Counted from the first letter of the stretch, positions 49,030-58,532 are shown. The stretch is DNA of 64,000 bases from Izhakiella capsodis (GCF_900115045.1 NZ_FOVC01000008.1:80469-144468); one strand, 5' to 3'. The notes: a model not told the origin generated them from the letters alone. Translations and numbers: made by a program.

Positions 49030-50987
49030 CAGTAAGCCCTCTGTTTCGTCTGTCCGATAAGTCGGGCATTTACGCTGGTTTGCCTTCCGGCAATATCCAT
49101 ACCGGTTGCAGCGGGATCAGTCGCGCCGTAGACGTTAATCGTTGTTTCCTGCTGTACATTGCCACCCATACCTGCCACTGCCGCCCGACTGATTAGCTCG
49201 CTGCTGTAAGGATTACGCCCATTTTCATGTTGCACAATACCGTCCATTAATGAGGACATAATCTTTGGGTTGTGTAAATTGAGTAATGCATCAGGCGCGA
49301 TACCGAGCTGTTGAGAGATCGCTTTTATATATGCACCGGTGTTGTTTTCATTGCCAGGTGCCCATTTATTGATAATTTTCTCAATAGTGTTAATGCCCCG
49401 TCCGGCGTACAACGTTAACTGACGGGACATAGCCCGCAGGCCATCAAAGGGGGTTTGAAACCGGGCGAAACGCCCCCCGGTTTTTTCTATCTCCGCCCCC
49501 TTCTGTCCGACAAAATTGAGGTTTCCGGGATTATTATTACGTATACCTCGCGGAGCGGGTGCACCGCCGATCCACTCAGGCAGATACCGGTTTAACGCAT
49601 CGTTAGCTGCACCGTACTTTTTCAGTATCCATTTTCGGGTATCCATTGCACTTTTTGTGACGCCGGGTATAGCATCGGGCTTTTCGCTGCCCTGTTTAAG
49701 TAGCTGCTTCCCAATCCCCGCAGCGTCCGCCCATCGCCCCTCATTGAGGGCGTTCAGTAGGTCGCCAATAAGGTTCAGCATTTTACCCAGCTCACCGAGG
49801 TTTTGAGACAAATTCTCAAACTCCCATTTAACCGTCCATTTTTTTGGATCGATGGCAAAGAGTTTTAATACCTCATCGGACAGCTTTTTGATTGATCCCA
49901 TCAACTCACGGATATTCTTCAGGGCCGCCTGTATGTCAGGCTCCCATTTACCCCAGTCAATCAGACTTTGACCGCCCTCCTTCCATGTTTCGTAATCGTC
50001 ATAAAGAGCAAGCAGGGATGCTCCCAGCATGGTTATGATGCCGAAAGGAGATGTAAGAATCGCTGTATTCAGTAAACGCCAGGCGATCAGCAGCCCACCG
50101 AATACCTCAATCAACTGTCTTGTTCCCTTACCCAGCGTAGTCCACCACGCCTCAATATCAGCAGCAGCCTGGATGAGACGGAAAATGACTCGCGTAATAG
50201 CATCTGCCATTGCTAACAGGTCTTTAACGCCGCTGGTGATGACTTTTTCAATTTTAGGGAAGTTTTCAATTACCCTTTTACGCAGACTGTCTAACGATCC
50301 CGCCAGTCCACCTGCAAAGTTTGAGCCGATCTTATCACGCGCTAATCCTGCTAATTGACTGAAAGAACGCAGTGATGTCATGAACCTGTTAGAACTGGCA
50401 GCGGCTCTGTCTGCATCAAAGCCAATAGCCGCTGCCATTTGCGTATACTGCGCACTGAACTGGCCCAGCCCTCTGCGCATCGCCATCAGCGTGTTTTCAT
50501 CGATACCCAGCATCTGCGCGTATTGATTAGCCCGGTAATACGGCATCTGGCTCAGCTTCTGCCCGACTCCGGTAAAGATGGTGGACATATCACGCATGTT
50601 TCCGCTGGCATCGCGCGTCTGTACTCCCAGCCGGTTAAAAAAACCTTCAGCGCCGGGATTGTTGCGCACAAATCGCGCCAGACTTTCCAGCGCTCCCTGC
50701 GCCGCCTCTGCACTGCTGCCGGTCTGCGCGGCGGCAAACGTCAGCGCTTTCATTCCTGCGACCGTCGATCCGGTGCGCTGTGACGACCACCAGAGTTTAT
50801 CCAGCCCCGCCGCTATTTTGGTGGTGAATCCCACCACCGACAGCGCTGCACCTTCCACCGTTGCGCCCATTTTCAGCACATTGGCCGTAACGCCGGTAAG
50901 GACACTCTGAAATTTCCGCATCCCCGATTCATCAACCTGAAAACCGAGACTGACAAGGAAATCGCGGATGATATCTACGTTACCCAC
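49029..50987 (-). CDS. Tape measure protein with lysozyme-like C-terminal domain
   Basis: 652-residue tail length protein. The N-terminal 300 residues are Ala/Gly-rich helix (FTTKIAAGLDKLWWSSQRTGSTVAGMKALTFAAAQTG and similar). A hydrophobic segment around 285-325 fits membrane insertion. The C-terminal part (about 480-610: GIRNNNPGNLNFVGQ, FDGLRAMSRQLTLY, INKWAPGNENNTGAYIKAIS) is the P5-like structural/muralytic fold seen in injected tail proteins. By the usual 1.5 angstrom per residue, it predicts a tail of roughly 100 nm. Confidence 0.88.
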   Translation of the reverse strand: MGNVDIIRDFLVSLGFQVDESGMRKFQSVLTGVTANVLKMGATVEGAALSVVGFTTKIAAGLDKLWWSSQRTGSTVAGMKALTFAAAQTGSSAEAAQGALESLARFVRNNPGAEGFFNRLGVQTRDASGNMRDMSTIFTGVGQKLSQMPYYRANQYAQMLGIDENTLMAMRRGLGQFSAQYTQMAAAIGFDADRAAASSNRFMTSLRSFSQLAGLARDKIGSNFAGGLAGSLDSLRKRVIENFPKIEKVITSGVKDLLAMADAITRVIFRLIQAAADIEAWWTTLGKGTRQLIEVFGGLLIAWRLLNTAILTSPFGIITMLGASLLALYDDYETWKEGGQSLIDWGKWEPDIQAALKNIRELMGSIKKLSDEVLKLFAIDPKKWTVKWEFENLSQNLGELGKMLNLIGDLLNALNEGRWADAAGIGKQLLKQGSEKPDAIPGVTKSAMDTRKWILKKYGAANDALNRYLPEWIGGAPAPRGIRNNNPGNLNFVGQKGAEIEKTGGRFARFQTPFDGLRAMSRQLTLYAGRGINTIEKIINKWAPGNENNTGAYIKAISQQLGIAPDALLNLHNPKIMSSLMDGIVQHENGRNPYSSELISRAAVAGMGGNVQQETTINVYGATDPAATGMDIAGRQTSVNARLIGQTKQRAY

Positions 50988-51168
50988 TGTTTGCCTCTCT
51001 CCATCGCGCTATTCGCGCTTCATTGTCGTGTTTCAGTCCCAGCCAGTCGTTCATACGCGCGATATCAGCGAGATCGACTGAGCCATCTTTCAGAGCGGTA
51101 TAGGGGATGTAACCAGCGTCCACCGGATCCATCAGGTAGTTCTCACCGCCAGGAAGTGTGTCGAGCAT
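50980..51168 (-). CDS. Tail chaperone second frame
   Basis: 62-codon frame (MLDTLPGGENYLMDPVDAGYI...) in the -1 frame of the chaperone upstream, beginning at a TAATG overlap. It is open without a stop back to the slippery site at 51216-51222, so its main product may be the C-terminal end of a frameshifted fusion. It overlaps the tape measure start by 8 bases. Confidence 0.7.
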   Translation of the reverse strand: MLDTLPGGENYLMDPVDAGYIPYTALKDGSVDLADIARMNDWLGLKHDNEARIARWREANSG

Positions 51169-51575
51169 TAACCCTGCTGTAGGGGTGCTGTCACGGCGTC
51201 TTGGGGTGCGTGAAAAAAATTTCCCAGCGAATCCCCGATAACCTGAGCAACGATGTTCAGCATGCTAATCAGGTCGATATCATCAAACATCAGTTCACCC
51301 TGGCGAAAAACCGGCTTCCATTTATTCCCGTTCTGGCGGGAAACTACGGAAAGACACGGGTGGAGGATGGCATCACAATCGCTGTCACTCATGCCCGCCA
51401 CCGCATCAGCAATGGCAGGCAACAACGTTTCAATGGCGGCTTCACCACTGCGCAGCTTCTGCAATTCACCCACCATGCCGGATAATACCGGCAACAGTTT
51501 TCTGGCCACTTTCAGTTGATCAAACACGCTGAGTTTCCCGGCGCGGTATGTGTTGCCGTTCAGTTCGATTTCCAT
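51168..51575 (-). CDS. Tail assembly chaperone
   Basis: 135-residue protein between tube and tape measure genes, in the position of G/GT-type tail chaperones. MEIELNGNTYRAGKLSVFDQLKVARKLLP and the acidic helical centre fit the family. Codons 118-120 hold the slippery heptamer A-AAT-TTT (51222-51216). A -1 shift would give a 198-residue fusion with the next frame, ending at 50980. The chaperone coats the tape measure during tail assembly and is not part of the virion. Confidence 0.82.
   Translation of the reverse strand: MEIELNGNTYRAGKLSVFDQLKVARKLLPVLSGMVGELQKLRSGEAAIETLLPAIADAVAGMSDSDCDAILHPCLSVVSRQNGNKWKPVFRQGELMFDDIDLISMLNIVAQVIGDSLGNFFHAPQDAVTAPLQQG
51216..51222 (-). promoter_or_regulatory. 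Predicted -1 ribosomal frameshift site
   Basis: Minus-strand AAATTTT in the register A-AAT-TTT (X-XXY-YYZ). The -1 frame stays open from here to the stop at 50980. Confidence 0.7.
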
Positions 51576-51577
51576 CG

Positions 51578-52018
51578 TTAAAATTCTCCAAGAAGTTCAT
51601 CGATTTTGATGCAGTCAAACACCCAGGCTACCGTATTGCCATCTTTAGCATTCTGCCAGTCGGGTATTTTCTGAAACGCACCGCCGCGAGCCGTAGCAAT
51701 ATCACCTGACGCATGGTTGCGTATTACAAAAATATTGTTGCCCCAGAGCGCAGATGAGAGACTTTGCGCGTTATAAGCGATCATCAGCTTTTTGTTAACC
51801 GGCGAGGTTTTCAGCAGATTGACTGTGATAGTTCCAGATTTTCCGGCATGCAGGCTGTGCATACCTTCACCGTCTGCGCCAATAGTCATGGTGTTCTTCG
51901 CCTCTGTCATGGCGACAACGATCCCCTCATCGGAGTTTGCCGAACCATAACCGAGGTCAATTACACCGGTCGGCCCCGTCATTGAGGCCGACACATCCAT
52001 AAAACTGTAAGTTGCCAT
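51578..52018 (-). CDS. Tail tube protein, DUF3277 family
   Basis: 146-residue DUF3277 protein (MATYSFMDVSASMTGPTGVIDLGYG... GIVVAMTEAKNTMTIGADG). It lies directly after the sheath gene and before the chaperone, the standard place of the inner tube of a contractile tail. Confidence 0.88.
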   Translation of the reverse strand: MATYSFMDVSASMTGPTGVIDLGYGSANSDEGIVVAMTEAKNTMTIGADGEGMHSLHAGKSGTITVNLLKTSPVNKKLMIAYNAQSLSSALWGNNIFVIRNHASGDIATARGGAFQKIPDWQNAKDGNTVAWVFDCIKIDELLGEF

Positions 52019-52027
52019 TTTTTCCCC

Positions 52028-53506
52028 TTAGCGAACGACTGTGATCAGTACATCAGCAAAATGCACGGCACCGGCGAGTTTGCAGGCGACCTGAATCGGC
52101 GGCGCTTTGCGTTTCTCGCGATCTGCCTGCGCCTGTTCTGCCATTGGCTGGATCCAGGCGTAATACCCTTTGGTCAGCGTATCGCCCGGAGACAGTTGCC
52201 CTATCGCACCACCATTCCAGACGCCGGGGGCAATCAGACCGTTATTCACCGCCTGTTCCATCGATTGCTCTACGCTGGCCAGCAGGCGTGTACCTCCCGA
52301 ATCGGTTTGCGGTACTTTGGTTGTACTGGTGTAAAGCAGGTTATAGAGATTGTTCTGAACATAGTTTTGCAGCCAGTCCAGGCCGTGGCGCTCATCAAAA
52401 AAGTCGCCATTTGTCATTACGCCTTCCTGCAAAATGGCCGTTTCATTGTCATAACGCACAAAAACGTTACAGTTTTTTGCCGCCAGCGCATCCGCCTGAG
52501 ACGTTCGCAGCAGTTCCGCTGTAATGCCCGGCTCCTGCTTAAATTTCAGCGTGATAGTGGTATTGTTACCGCCAAAGTTCACCGTAAAAGCGCGACCAAA
52601 TGCCGAAGCAGCAGCCCAGGGGGAGGAGGTGGAGTATTGCGTGAAAACCCGACCGTAATTGCCTTTTTTCAGCACCGAGGCAATATCGTCCGTTCTGGTG
52701 GCGTCGATAGCCGCCGTATCCTGTGTGGTTAAACCGAAAATACGCGATGTGCTGCTGGCACCGATAAAGGCAGCAATAGCGGTGGCATCATCCGCCGACA
52801 GGTCAGCGGCAACGATAAGACCATACCAGGCGCTGGAGAAATCGGCCAGTGTCTCTACCGCCTGCGCCGCTGTTTCCCCGTCCATCCCCGCTACAGGTGA
52901 CGCACCTGCCGCCTGTGACAGCAGTGTTAACGCGGTCAAATCAGTACCACTGTCCGGCGCGGTAACGTAGCCCACCGAGCTGTTCTTACCTGCTGTAGAT
53001 GACACCACCGTGAAACGGCTGTTGTTTGCATCCCACAGGACGGTAGCGGTGGTGATTTTTTCCGCAATACGCTGGGCAACACCGTTCAGGTTAGTCTCTT
53101 TCGATAAATCGACGCCGGTAACATTTACCGCTTTCCCGTTGACGGTGATTTTCATTGCGCCATCTGTAACCCCGGTGAAGTTGCTGATTTTCGCCTGTTC
53201 TGAGGTCAGTATCGCGCCGCGCAGCATTCCCGCAGAGGCTTTACTGACCCAGCGCCCGATATAGAGATCAACCGGTCGCGGTGATTGTTGATAATAAAGA
53301 GTTGCGGCTTGATATTCCGGCGCGGCAGTGCCGAAATCGGTAGCCACTTCTTCAACAGACGAATACGCCCGCATACGCTCAACGGGATCAATAACGGACG
53401 ACGCCCCCATTATCAGTAGCGCACCAAAATTTCGCGCACTTGCCGCACGCGGCGACATGTCGACAGTGACGTTAACCACTCTCGATACAGGTAAGCCCTG
53501 TGACAT
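52028..53506 (-). CDS. Tail sheath protein, DUF3383 family
   Basis: 492-residue sheath protein: LPVSRVVNVTVDMSPRAASARNFGALLIMGASS at the start, DLYIGRWVSKASAGMLRGAIL near residue 80, and a C-terminal half with QNNLYNLLYTSTTKVPQTDSG. DUF3383 sheaths mark this as a myovirus with a contractile tail. Confidence 0.92.
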   Translation of the reverse strand: MSQGLPVSRVVNVTVDMSPRAASARNFGALLIMGASSVIDPVERMRAYSSVEEVATDFGTAAPEYQAATLYYQQSPRPVDLYIGRWVSKASAGMLRGAILTSEQAKISNFTGVTDGAMKITVNGKAVNVTGVDLSKETNLNGVAQRIAEKITTATVLWDANNSRFTVVSSTAGKNSSVGYVTAPDSGTDLTALTLLSQAAGASPVAGMDGETAAQAVETLADFSSAWYGLIVAADLSADDATAIAAFIGASSTSRIFGLTTQDTAAIDATRTDDIASVLKKGNYGRVFTQYSTSSPWAAASAFGRAFTVNFGGNNTTITLKFKQEPGITAELLRTSQADALAAKNCNVFVRYDNETAILQEGVMTNGDFFDERHGLDWLQNYVQNNLYNLLYTSTTKVPQTDSGGTRLLASVEQSMEQAVNNGLIAPGVWNGGAIGQLSPGDTLTKGYYAWIQPMAEQAQADREKRKAPPIQVACKLAGAVHFADVLITVVR

Positions 53507-53509
53507 AAT

Positions 53510-54073
53510 TTATTCTCCGGAAAAGGTGACCGGTATATCGGTCGGTGATTCAGCAACCAGCGATTTAACGTTGTATTCGCGCACAACCTTACGGCGCAGG
53601 CGAACATTAAAATCGTAACGGCGAACCCACTGATTGTTGATGAGTTCGGGAAAAGGAATAATGTGGCTGTAACCCGCGAGCGACAGCCCCTGGGTGTTCA
53701 GTTCCGCGTTGTTCTGACTGACACCGATCCCGTCACGAAAACGGGTCGCGTACTGCTGCCCTGCGGGGCCGTAAAATGAAGCCAGGCATTCAATGGACTC
53801 ATGCCGCCAGAGTTCAGTTTTATCTTCGGTCTGGTTAACAAATGCCGGATTATCGTCAATCGGCATATCCACCACACCGAACGCGCACCAGTTAGTCTCT
53901 GGCGGCAACAGTGCGGGCTGTTTTGGCTGCCAGCGGGGACGAACCACAGAAGCAGGCAGTCCTGAGACACCGCGCAGCCATCGGCTGAGAAGCCTGTCCA
54001 GTTCTTCACCATAAGCGGGCGATTCCCAGACAGGTGGCAACCAGCCACGCTCCTGGCTTGTGTTATTGCTCAA
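53510..54073 (-). CDS. Neck/tail terminator protein, LIC_12616-like
   Basis: 187 residues from a TTG start at 54073 (SNNTSQERGWLPP), with GGAGG 8 bases upstream. The frame extends to an ATG at 54088 and further, but those starts lie within the ribosome site or the previous gene. EDKTELWRHESIECLASFYG and VRRYDFNVRLRRKVVREYNV are typical of tail terminators in DUF3383-type phages. It overlaps the gene upstream by 11 bases. Confidence 0.75.
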   Translation of the reverse strand: MSNNTSQERGWLPPVWESPAYGEELDRLLSRWLRGVSGLPASVVRPRWQPKQPALLPPETNWCAFGVVDMPIDDNPAFVNQTEDKTELWRHESIECLASFYGPAGQQYATRFRDGIGVSQNNAELNTQGLSLAGYSHIIPFPELINNQWVRRYDFNVRLRRKVVREYNVKSLVAESPTDIPVTFSGE

Positions 54074-54452
54074 CCGGTATTCCTCCATCAAATGGCAGCA
54101 ATTCACAATGAGCCTGAACAAAGCCAGTGCCGTAAGCTGTGTACGGGTCGACGAATGTCACGCGATAATCGCGGTTCTGGTACGTCACGATATCGGCATC
54201 ACGTCCCGTTTCGCCGTTACTCAGGCGTTCAGTCGTCACCACCAGTATGGCCCCACTAATAACTTGCCCCGCCTGCATTCGGCGGTTTTCCAGCGAACGA
54301 TCGACCGTCACCACACCCGAAAAGCCTGATGTTTCTTCGACGCTGGTCGTGATGCCGTCTGCATCCGTCTGTTGAAACCGCCGCGTAACACGTAAACTGG
54401 TGTCACAGAAGTCGGGATCAAACAGAACATCTGTTACATCAAGATTTGGCAT
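54063..54452 (-). CDS. Head-tail connector protein, unknown family
   Basis: 129-residue beta-rich protein (VLFDPDFCDTSLRVTRRFQQTDADG, YQNRDYRVTFVDPYTAYGTGFV) between tail completion and terminator genes, the usual place of a head-tail stopper. It overlaps both neighbours by about 10-14 bases. Confidence 0.65.
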   Translation of the reverse strand: MPNLDVTDVLFDPDFCDTSLRVTRRFQQTDADGITTSVEETSGFSGVVTVDRSLENRRMQAGQVISGAILVVTTERLSNGETGRDADIVTYQNRDYRVTFVDPYTAYGTGFVQAHCELLPFDGGIPVEQ

Positions 54453-54987
54453 TTTTATCCCTCACGATGTACGTGATTGCGCGACGATATTGTCCGGTGT
54501 CAATCAAAGGTCTGGCGTTGGAGTTATCAGGTGCGTTACCCGCCGCACGGCTTTCAAGTTCCGCTAAGGCTCCTTTTCCTCCCCTTCTTGCGCGGGCTGC
54601 CAACGTACTCTCTGCGAGCGGAACAAAGTCAGAGGCAGTGATAAAACGTTTAACCCCATCCGCTGCCGTTGCACCTGCCTGGTTGAGCATTCTTTCCGCG
54701 CCAGACATATTTTTATCAAGTGTTAAAAGCGCTGCCTGTTTAAGCATTGGCAACGTTTTATCCTGTACCGATTTAACACCGGGTTGCAGATGTGGCCTGG
54801 CCGGAATATTTCTGGCTGGTGAGCCGTTTTCGTTGATGTAACCTATGGCTGCATTACCTATCGACGCATCATTCCTTGCGGATGTTTCGGCAGGGATGCC
54901 TACCAGCACATCCCGGTTGCCGATAGTCTTCAGTGCGTCTAAAACAGATTTCGCCCTATCAACTCTTATAGAGACGCCACTTTTCAT
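54439..54987 (-). CDS. Tail completion protein, HK97 gp10-like
   Basis: 182-residue protein with the gp10-like pattern: DVLVGIPAETSARND...IGYINENGSPARNIPARPHLQPG, and late PLIDTGQYRRAITYIVRD. Such proteins close the neck in tail joining. It overlaps the DUF4054 gene by 4 bases. Confidence 0.8.
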   Translation of the reverse strand: MKSGVSIRVDRAKSVLDALKTIGNRDVLVGIPAETSARNDASIGNAAIGYINENGSPARNIPARPHLQPGVKSVQDKTLPMLKQAALLTLDKNMSGAERMLNQAGATAADGVKRFITASDFVPLAESTLAARARRGGKGALAELESRAAGNAPDNSNARPLIDTGQYRRAITYIVRDKNAKS

Positions 54988-55391
54988 AGCTGACGCCCTC
55001 CCGCACCGAACATGCAGATTGTCTGCCAGAACTCCGTGCCATAACGTGTGTTGTTCCAGAAACCAGCTGCAGGGTTGAGCGTTGATGAGTTGTCATAACT
55101 CACGCTTACCTTATCCACCGATTTCGCTGAAACAATCCCGCTACTGGAGCCGCCCGCACGGCCCAGCGCTGCGGAACGGTTATCACCCGCCTGCAGCGTG
55201 AGGTAATGCGCGACAAACAATTCCACCATGTACGGGAACGTGCGCCCGAGCCGATTCTGATCCAGCTGAATATCAGCGAGATTTAACCGGAACTGGACCT
55301 GGGTATCGGGATAAAGGGTTGAGTTATTAAACTGCGGGAAATCGGTGCGAAACTGCTCGACGGTCGGGAGATTACTGTTTTTTAGCTCCAT
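54984..55391 (-). CDS. Head completion protein, DUF4054 family
   Basis: 135-residue adaptor-type protein: PTVEQFRTDFPQFNNSTLYPDTQVQFRLNLA, VELFVAHYLTLQAGDNR, AAGFWNNTRYGTEFWQTI. These motifs are those of DUF4054 head completion proteins. It overlaps the coiled-coil gene upstream by 20 bases. Confidence 0.85.
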   Translation of the reverse strand: MELKNSNLPTVEQFRTDFPQFNNSTLYPDTQVQFRLNLADIQLDQNRLGRTFPYMVELFVAHYLTLQAGDNRSAALGRAGGSSSGIVSAKSVDKVSVSYDNSSTLNPAAGFWNNTRYGTEFWQTICMFGAGGRQL

Positions 55392-55743
55392 TGACCTGCT
55401 CCGTCAGCTCAGCAATTTTCTGCTTCAGCTCTTCGATAAGCGCATTACGCTCGGTCAGACCTTCAGCAGCTGCTGTTACCTGCGCGGTCAGTTCGCCGTT
55501 TTTAGCCGTTAACTCAGCGTTCTGGGTAGTCAGCTCAGCGATTCTGGCATTCAGTGCGCTAAGTTCCGCCTGGTTAGCGCCTTCACCGCCGTTATCGGTT
55601 TTATCCAGCACTTCGGCATGACGCTGCGTAAACCAGTGATCGGCAATATCGTTTTTCACGTTATGAACACCGACATCAAAATCCGTTTTGGTGTAATCGG
55701 TATCGTTAAACGTAAACGGGGTATGCACGCGGATTCGTTTCAT
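55372..55743 (-). CDS. Coiled-coil phage structural protein
   Basis: 123 residues from the ATG at 55743 (MKRIRVHTPFTFNDTDYTKTDFDVG). Residues 60-120 are a regular coiled coil with repeats ARIAELTTQ-NAELTAKN-GELTAQV and EELKQKIAELTEQVN. The N-terminal part resembles small head-associated proteins that follow the capsid gene. The function is not known; a trimeric fibre or head decoration is a guess from the coiled coil. Confidence 0.65.
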   Translation of the reverse strand: MKRIRVHTPFTFNDTDYTKTDFDVGVHNVKNDIADHWFTQRHAEVLDKTDNGGEGANQAELSALNARIAELTTQNAELTAKNGELTAQVTAAAEGLTERNALIEELKQKIAELTEQVNGAKKQ

Positions 55744-55783
55744 GATTTTTCCTGAAAGAAATGGCCCCATGCGGGGCCGGTTG

Positions 55784-56722
55784 TCAGATACCGTCGACGT
55801 ACAGCATCGTGTCGCTGTAACGCAGTTCGACCGCACCCACCTTGCTGTAGTAGGTCACCAGCTGGCGCAGGTCGCGATATTCCATCGGGGTGCGCTGAAG
55901 CGGAACCAGCGGGAACTGAACGTACTTGCGGTCTTTGGTGTAGAACACCATGCGGTTAACGTTCTGCATCGCGCCCGCTTCCAGCCATTTCACCGGCTGA
56001 ATATCCAGCGGCTTACCGTTCTGCTTGTAAGCAATGGTGTTTTCGCTCAGGTAGTCCAGCAGAGAGCGGTTACCGGCATCGGATACGATAAGGCTGGACA
56101 GCAACGCATACTGATCGGGCGGCAGGCGCAGCGAATCCGGCACCACGGCGCGACCTGTCTGTTTCCAGGCCGTGGTGAGACCGTCATTGATGGATTTAAC
56201 AATTTCCATCGCCGTGCTGCTGGCCCACGTCTTAGCGGCGTTGATGACTTTAACTCCCGCCTGATTAAACAGCCCTTTCACGTCCAGGATGGTGCTGCCC
56301 ACGTAAACCTGACGGTCAACGTTCAGCTGGTAGGTCTGGTTCATCGCTTCGAGCTTCTGGGAGTCAATCGGGCGTCCCATCTGCAGCGCGGAGGCCAGTT
56401 CGAAAACCGTCCATGACAGCTGGCGCGACCAGGGCGTCAGTGGCAGCGTGGTTTTCTGAATGTCCAGATCCACACCGGCAATCACGTTGGTGCTGTTGCT
56501 GATCCACGATTCGCCTTCGGTACCCACTGAGCTTGGCGCGGCGAAACTGCTGTTTGAGAAGCTCGACATTTCGTCAGCAATGGAGACGTCTTCGCGCAGA
56601 TCAACGTCACGGCTCCATGTATACGCCAGCAGCGGCATGTTGAGAACCGGATCGAAACGCTCCAGCTGCCCAATCAGGAACGCACCGGAATTATCGATGG
56701 TCTGTCGGTCGTAGGTGATCAT
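55784..56722 (-). CDS. Major capsid protein, DUF2184 family
   Basis: 312-residue DUF2184 capsid protein with LTPWSRQLSWTVFELASALQMGRPIDSQKLEAMN, DRQVYVGSTILDVKGLFNQ and LVPLQRTPMEYRDLRQLVTYYSKVGAVELRY. It is placed after the cement gene and before the coiled-coil gene, as in related myophages. A strong open frame on the other strand (55742-56416) is its shadow. Confidence 0.9.
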   Translation of the reverse strand: MITYDRQTIDNSGAFLIGQLERFDPVLNMPLLAYTWSRDVDLREDVSIADEMSSFSNSSFAAPSSVGTEGESWISNSTNVIAGVDLDIQKTTLPLTPWSRQLSWTVFELASALQMGRPIDSQKLEAMNQTYQLNVDRQVYVGSTILDVKGLFNQAGVKVINAAKTWASSTAMEIVKSINDGLTTAWKQTGRAVVPDSLRLPPDQYALLSSLIVSDAGNRSLLDYLSENTIAYKQNGKPLDIQPVKWLEAGAMQNVNRMVFYTKDRKYVQFPLVPLQRTPMEYRDLRQLVTYYSKVGAVELRYSDTMLYVDGI

Positions 56723-56736
56723 ATTGAGTGCTTTCC

Positions 56737-57234
56737 TTAAATATTGAATGCCAGTTCGGCGATGCCGTTGGCGTCGGTGGTACCGATAAAGTGCGCGTTG
56801 GTCACCAGCACGGTATTGGTTGCGGTGGCATCAGCCACGGCTTCGAAACCGCCGATCGGCTGTGTTGCCGTTGCACCGCCCACGCGGATGTAGACGGCCC
56901 CGTTGTCCGCCACGGTACCGGCATTCACTTTGACGCCGATATAGCCACGCACCAGCGCATCGCCAGTGTAGTTCGTCGGGTTAGTCAGCTGGCGGGCAAG
57001 GTCTTTGTCAGATGTGAACGGGAAAGAGCGAACGCGGATACCGTAAAGCACGGCTGCGGTATCACCCGCCGCCAGCGGTACAAACTTGCCGTTAACTTTT
57101 TTCCCCGGCAGGCCGTCACCGGCGAACGGGTTGGTGGTGTCCATCACGACAGGCTCTACCGTTGAGTGATTCGGACGGGTGAGCGCACCGGCGTAGCTGA
57201 ACGGCTGCGTTAAATAAATAGACTGACCTGTCAT
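56737..57234 (-). CDS. Capsid cement protein, Gp24-like
   Basis: 165-residue small head protein (QPFSYAGALTRPNHSTVEPVVMD... AGDTAAVLYGIRVRSFPF) placed between the DUF2213 protein and capsid, as cement or decoration proteins are. It overlaps the stop of the DUF2213 gene by one base. Confidence 0.8.
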   Translation of the reverse strand: MTGQSIYLTQPFSYAGALTRPNHSTVEPVVMDTTNPFAGDGLPGKKVNGKFVPLAAGDTAAVLYGIRVRSFPFTSDKDLARQLTNPTNYTGDALVRGYIGVKVNAGTVADNGAVYIRVGGATATQPIGGFEAVADATATNTVLVTNAHFIGTTDANGIAELAFNI

Positions 57235-58475
57235 TACTTGGCCCCCTTCTTAGCCCAGAAATCTTTGTTTTTCTCATTCAGCGCGGCCACATCGCCGGAC
57301 TGCGAATTTGCGGTGAACACTGCCAGGCTCAGGCCGCTATTGTTGCGGCTTTTTGCCAGTTCAGATGCGCCGTTAAAGATGCTGTCCACGGTCGCCATGC
57401 TCATTTTGGCGAAGTCAGGATTTTTACCTGACAGCGGTTCGATGAGTTTCAGACCGTCAGCGGTGCGCAGCGCAGCGCCCAGCACTTCGCGCTTGAGCGT
57501 GCCCATTTTGGAGCCTTCCGGCAGCGAGAAGCCTGGCAGGATGAGTTCTGCACGTGAGAGAACGTCCTGCTGATAACCAGCATCGCCGGTCATCTTCTTC
57601 TCTTCTTTTTTCTCGTCGTCGTCAGCGTCACCCACTGGCGGAGAAAGCTTATCGGTCAGCGCTTTTACAGCGGCTTCGATAGCTGCAATGCGAGTCTCGA
57701 TGTCGCTGCTTTCATCAGTGACCGCATTCGCGGGAGCGCCATGCGGAACAGCAGCATCCGGCCCTTCAACTTTCACCACTACAGTGGTTACGCCGTCGTC
57801 TTCATCGTCATCACCGACCATGTTGGCCGGTGCGTTATTCAGCAACTCTTCGGCAGCCGCTGAATCTTTGGTTTTCACCGCCTTGCGCAGGCTGGCGAAC
57901 CACTGCTTTGCTTTACTTGCCATGCTTTGTGCATCTCCTATTGAACAGCGAACACCGGCCCGCCCATTAGGAACAAGCGCGATGTGATTACCCCGGATGT
58001 CATACTGATTAGCCCGTCCGGGGGCGGTTTCGTCATACTCTGCGTTGTAGCCACATGAAACCTGACGAAGGCCATCGTTGATTGCCTGAATGCCCAGGGC
58101 GTCTTTTATGACGAGATCGGCAATCAGCAGGTCTGACTGGTCACCCTGACCGCGCCGGACGTTGCAGGCGTGACCGATAGTGAGCTCGCGCCAGTTTTTC
58201 GGGTCTACAAACAGGATTTCGCCCGCCTCATCCTCGGGATGGAGGATCACAACGGTCATGCCTTCAAAGGACGCCATCGCTTCGGGAGAAAACACCTCAT
58301 CGGCTGAGCGGGTGACGATAATTTCCCCGTCATCGTCGGGCGTGAGTTCGGGCAAATCCTCTGCGCGGTAGGCCTGGTCACCCAGGCGGGCGATCGGCAC
58401 GTCTTTACACAGCAACGAGCCATCACCCAGCAGGTAACGGTTAGGACCGAGCCGGGTATTGAAGAAATATTTCAT
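57234..58475 (-). CDS. Head protease/scaffold, DUF2213 family
   Basis: 413 residues from the ATG at 58475 (MKYFFNTRLGPNRYLLGDG). The first 200 residues are the DUF2213 domain (FEGMTVVILHPEDEAGEI, IADLVIKDALGIQAINDGLRQVSCGY, GNHIALVPNGRAGVRC), proposed as the prohead protease. The rest (Glu/Asp-rich linker with DDDEDDGVTTVV, then helices ending KNKDFWAKKGAK) is probably the scaffold. Protease-scaffold fusions are usual in this position. Confidence 0.87.
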   Translation of the reverse strand: MKYFFNTRLGPNRYLLGDGSLLCKDVPIARLGDQAYRAEDLPELTPDDDGEIIVTRSADEVFSPEAMASFEGMTVVILHPEDEAGEILFVDPKNWRELTIGHACNVRRGQGDQSDLLIADLVIKDALGIQAINDGLRQVSCGYNAEYDETAPGRANQYDIRGNHIALVPNGRAGVRCSIGDAQSMASKAKQWFASLRKAVKTKDSAAAEELLNNAPANMVGDDDEDDGVTTVVVKVEGPDAAVPHGAPANAVTDESSDIETRIAAIEAAVKALTDKLSPPVGDADDDEKKEEKKMTGDAGYQQDVLSRAELILPGFSLPEGSKMGTLKREVLGAALRTADGLKLIEPLSGKNPDFAKMSMATVDSIFNGASELAKSRNNSGLSLAVFTANSQSGDVAALNEKNKDFWAKKGAK

Positions 58476-58532
58476 TGTCCACCTGCGAAATTCAGGCATA
58501 AAAAAAAGCTGCTCATGGCAGCTGTAATAAGG

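Noticed and set aside
55742..56416. 224-codon plus frame
   Set aside because: Exact antisense shadow of the major capsid gene.
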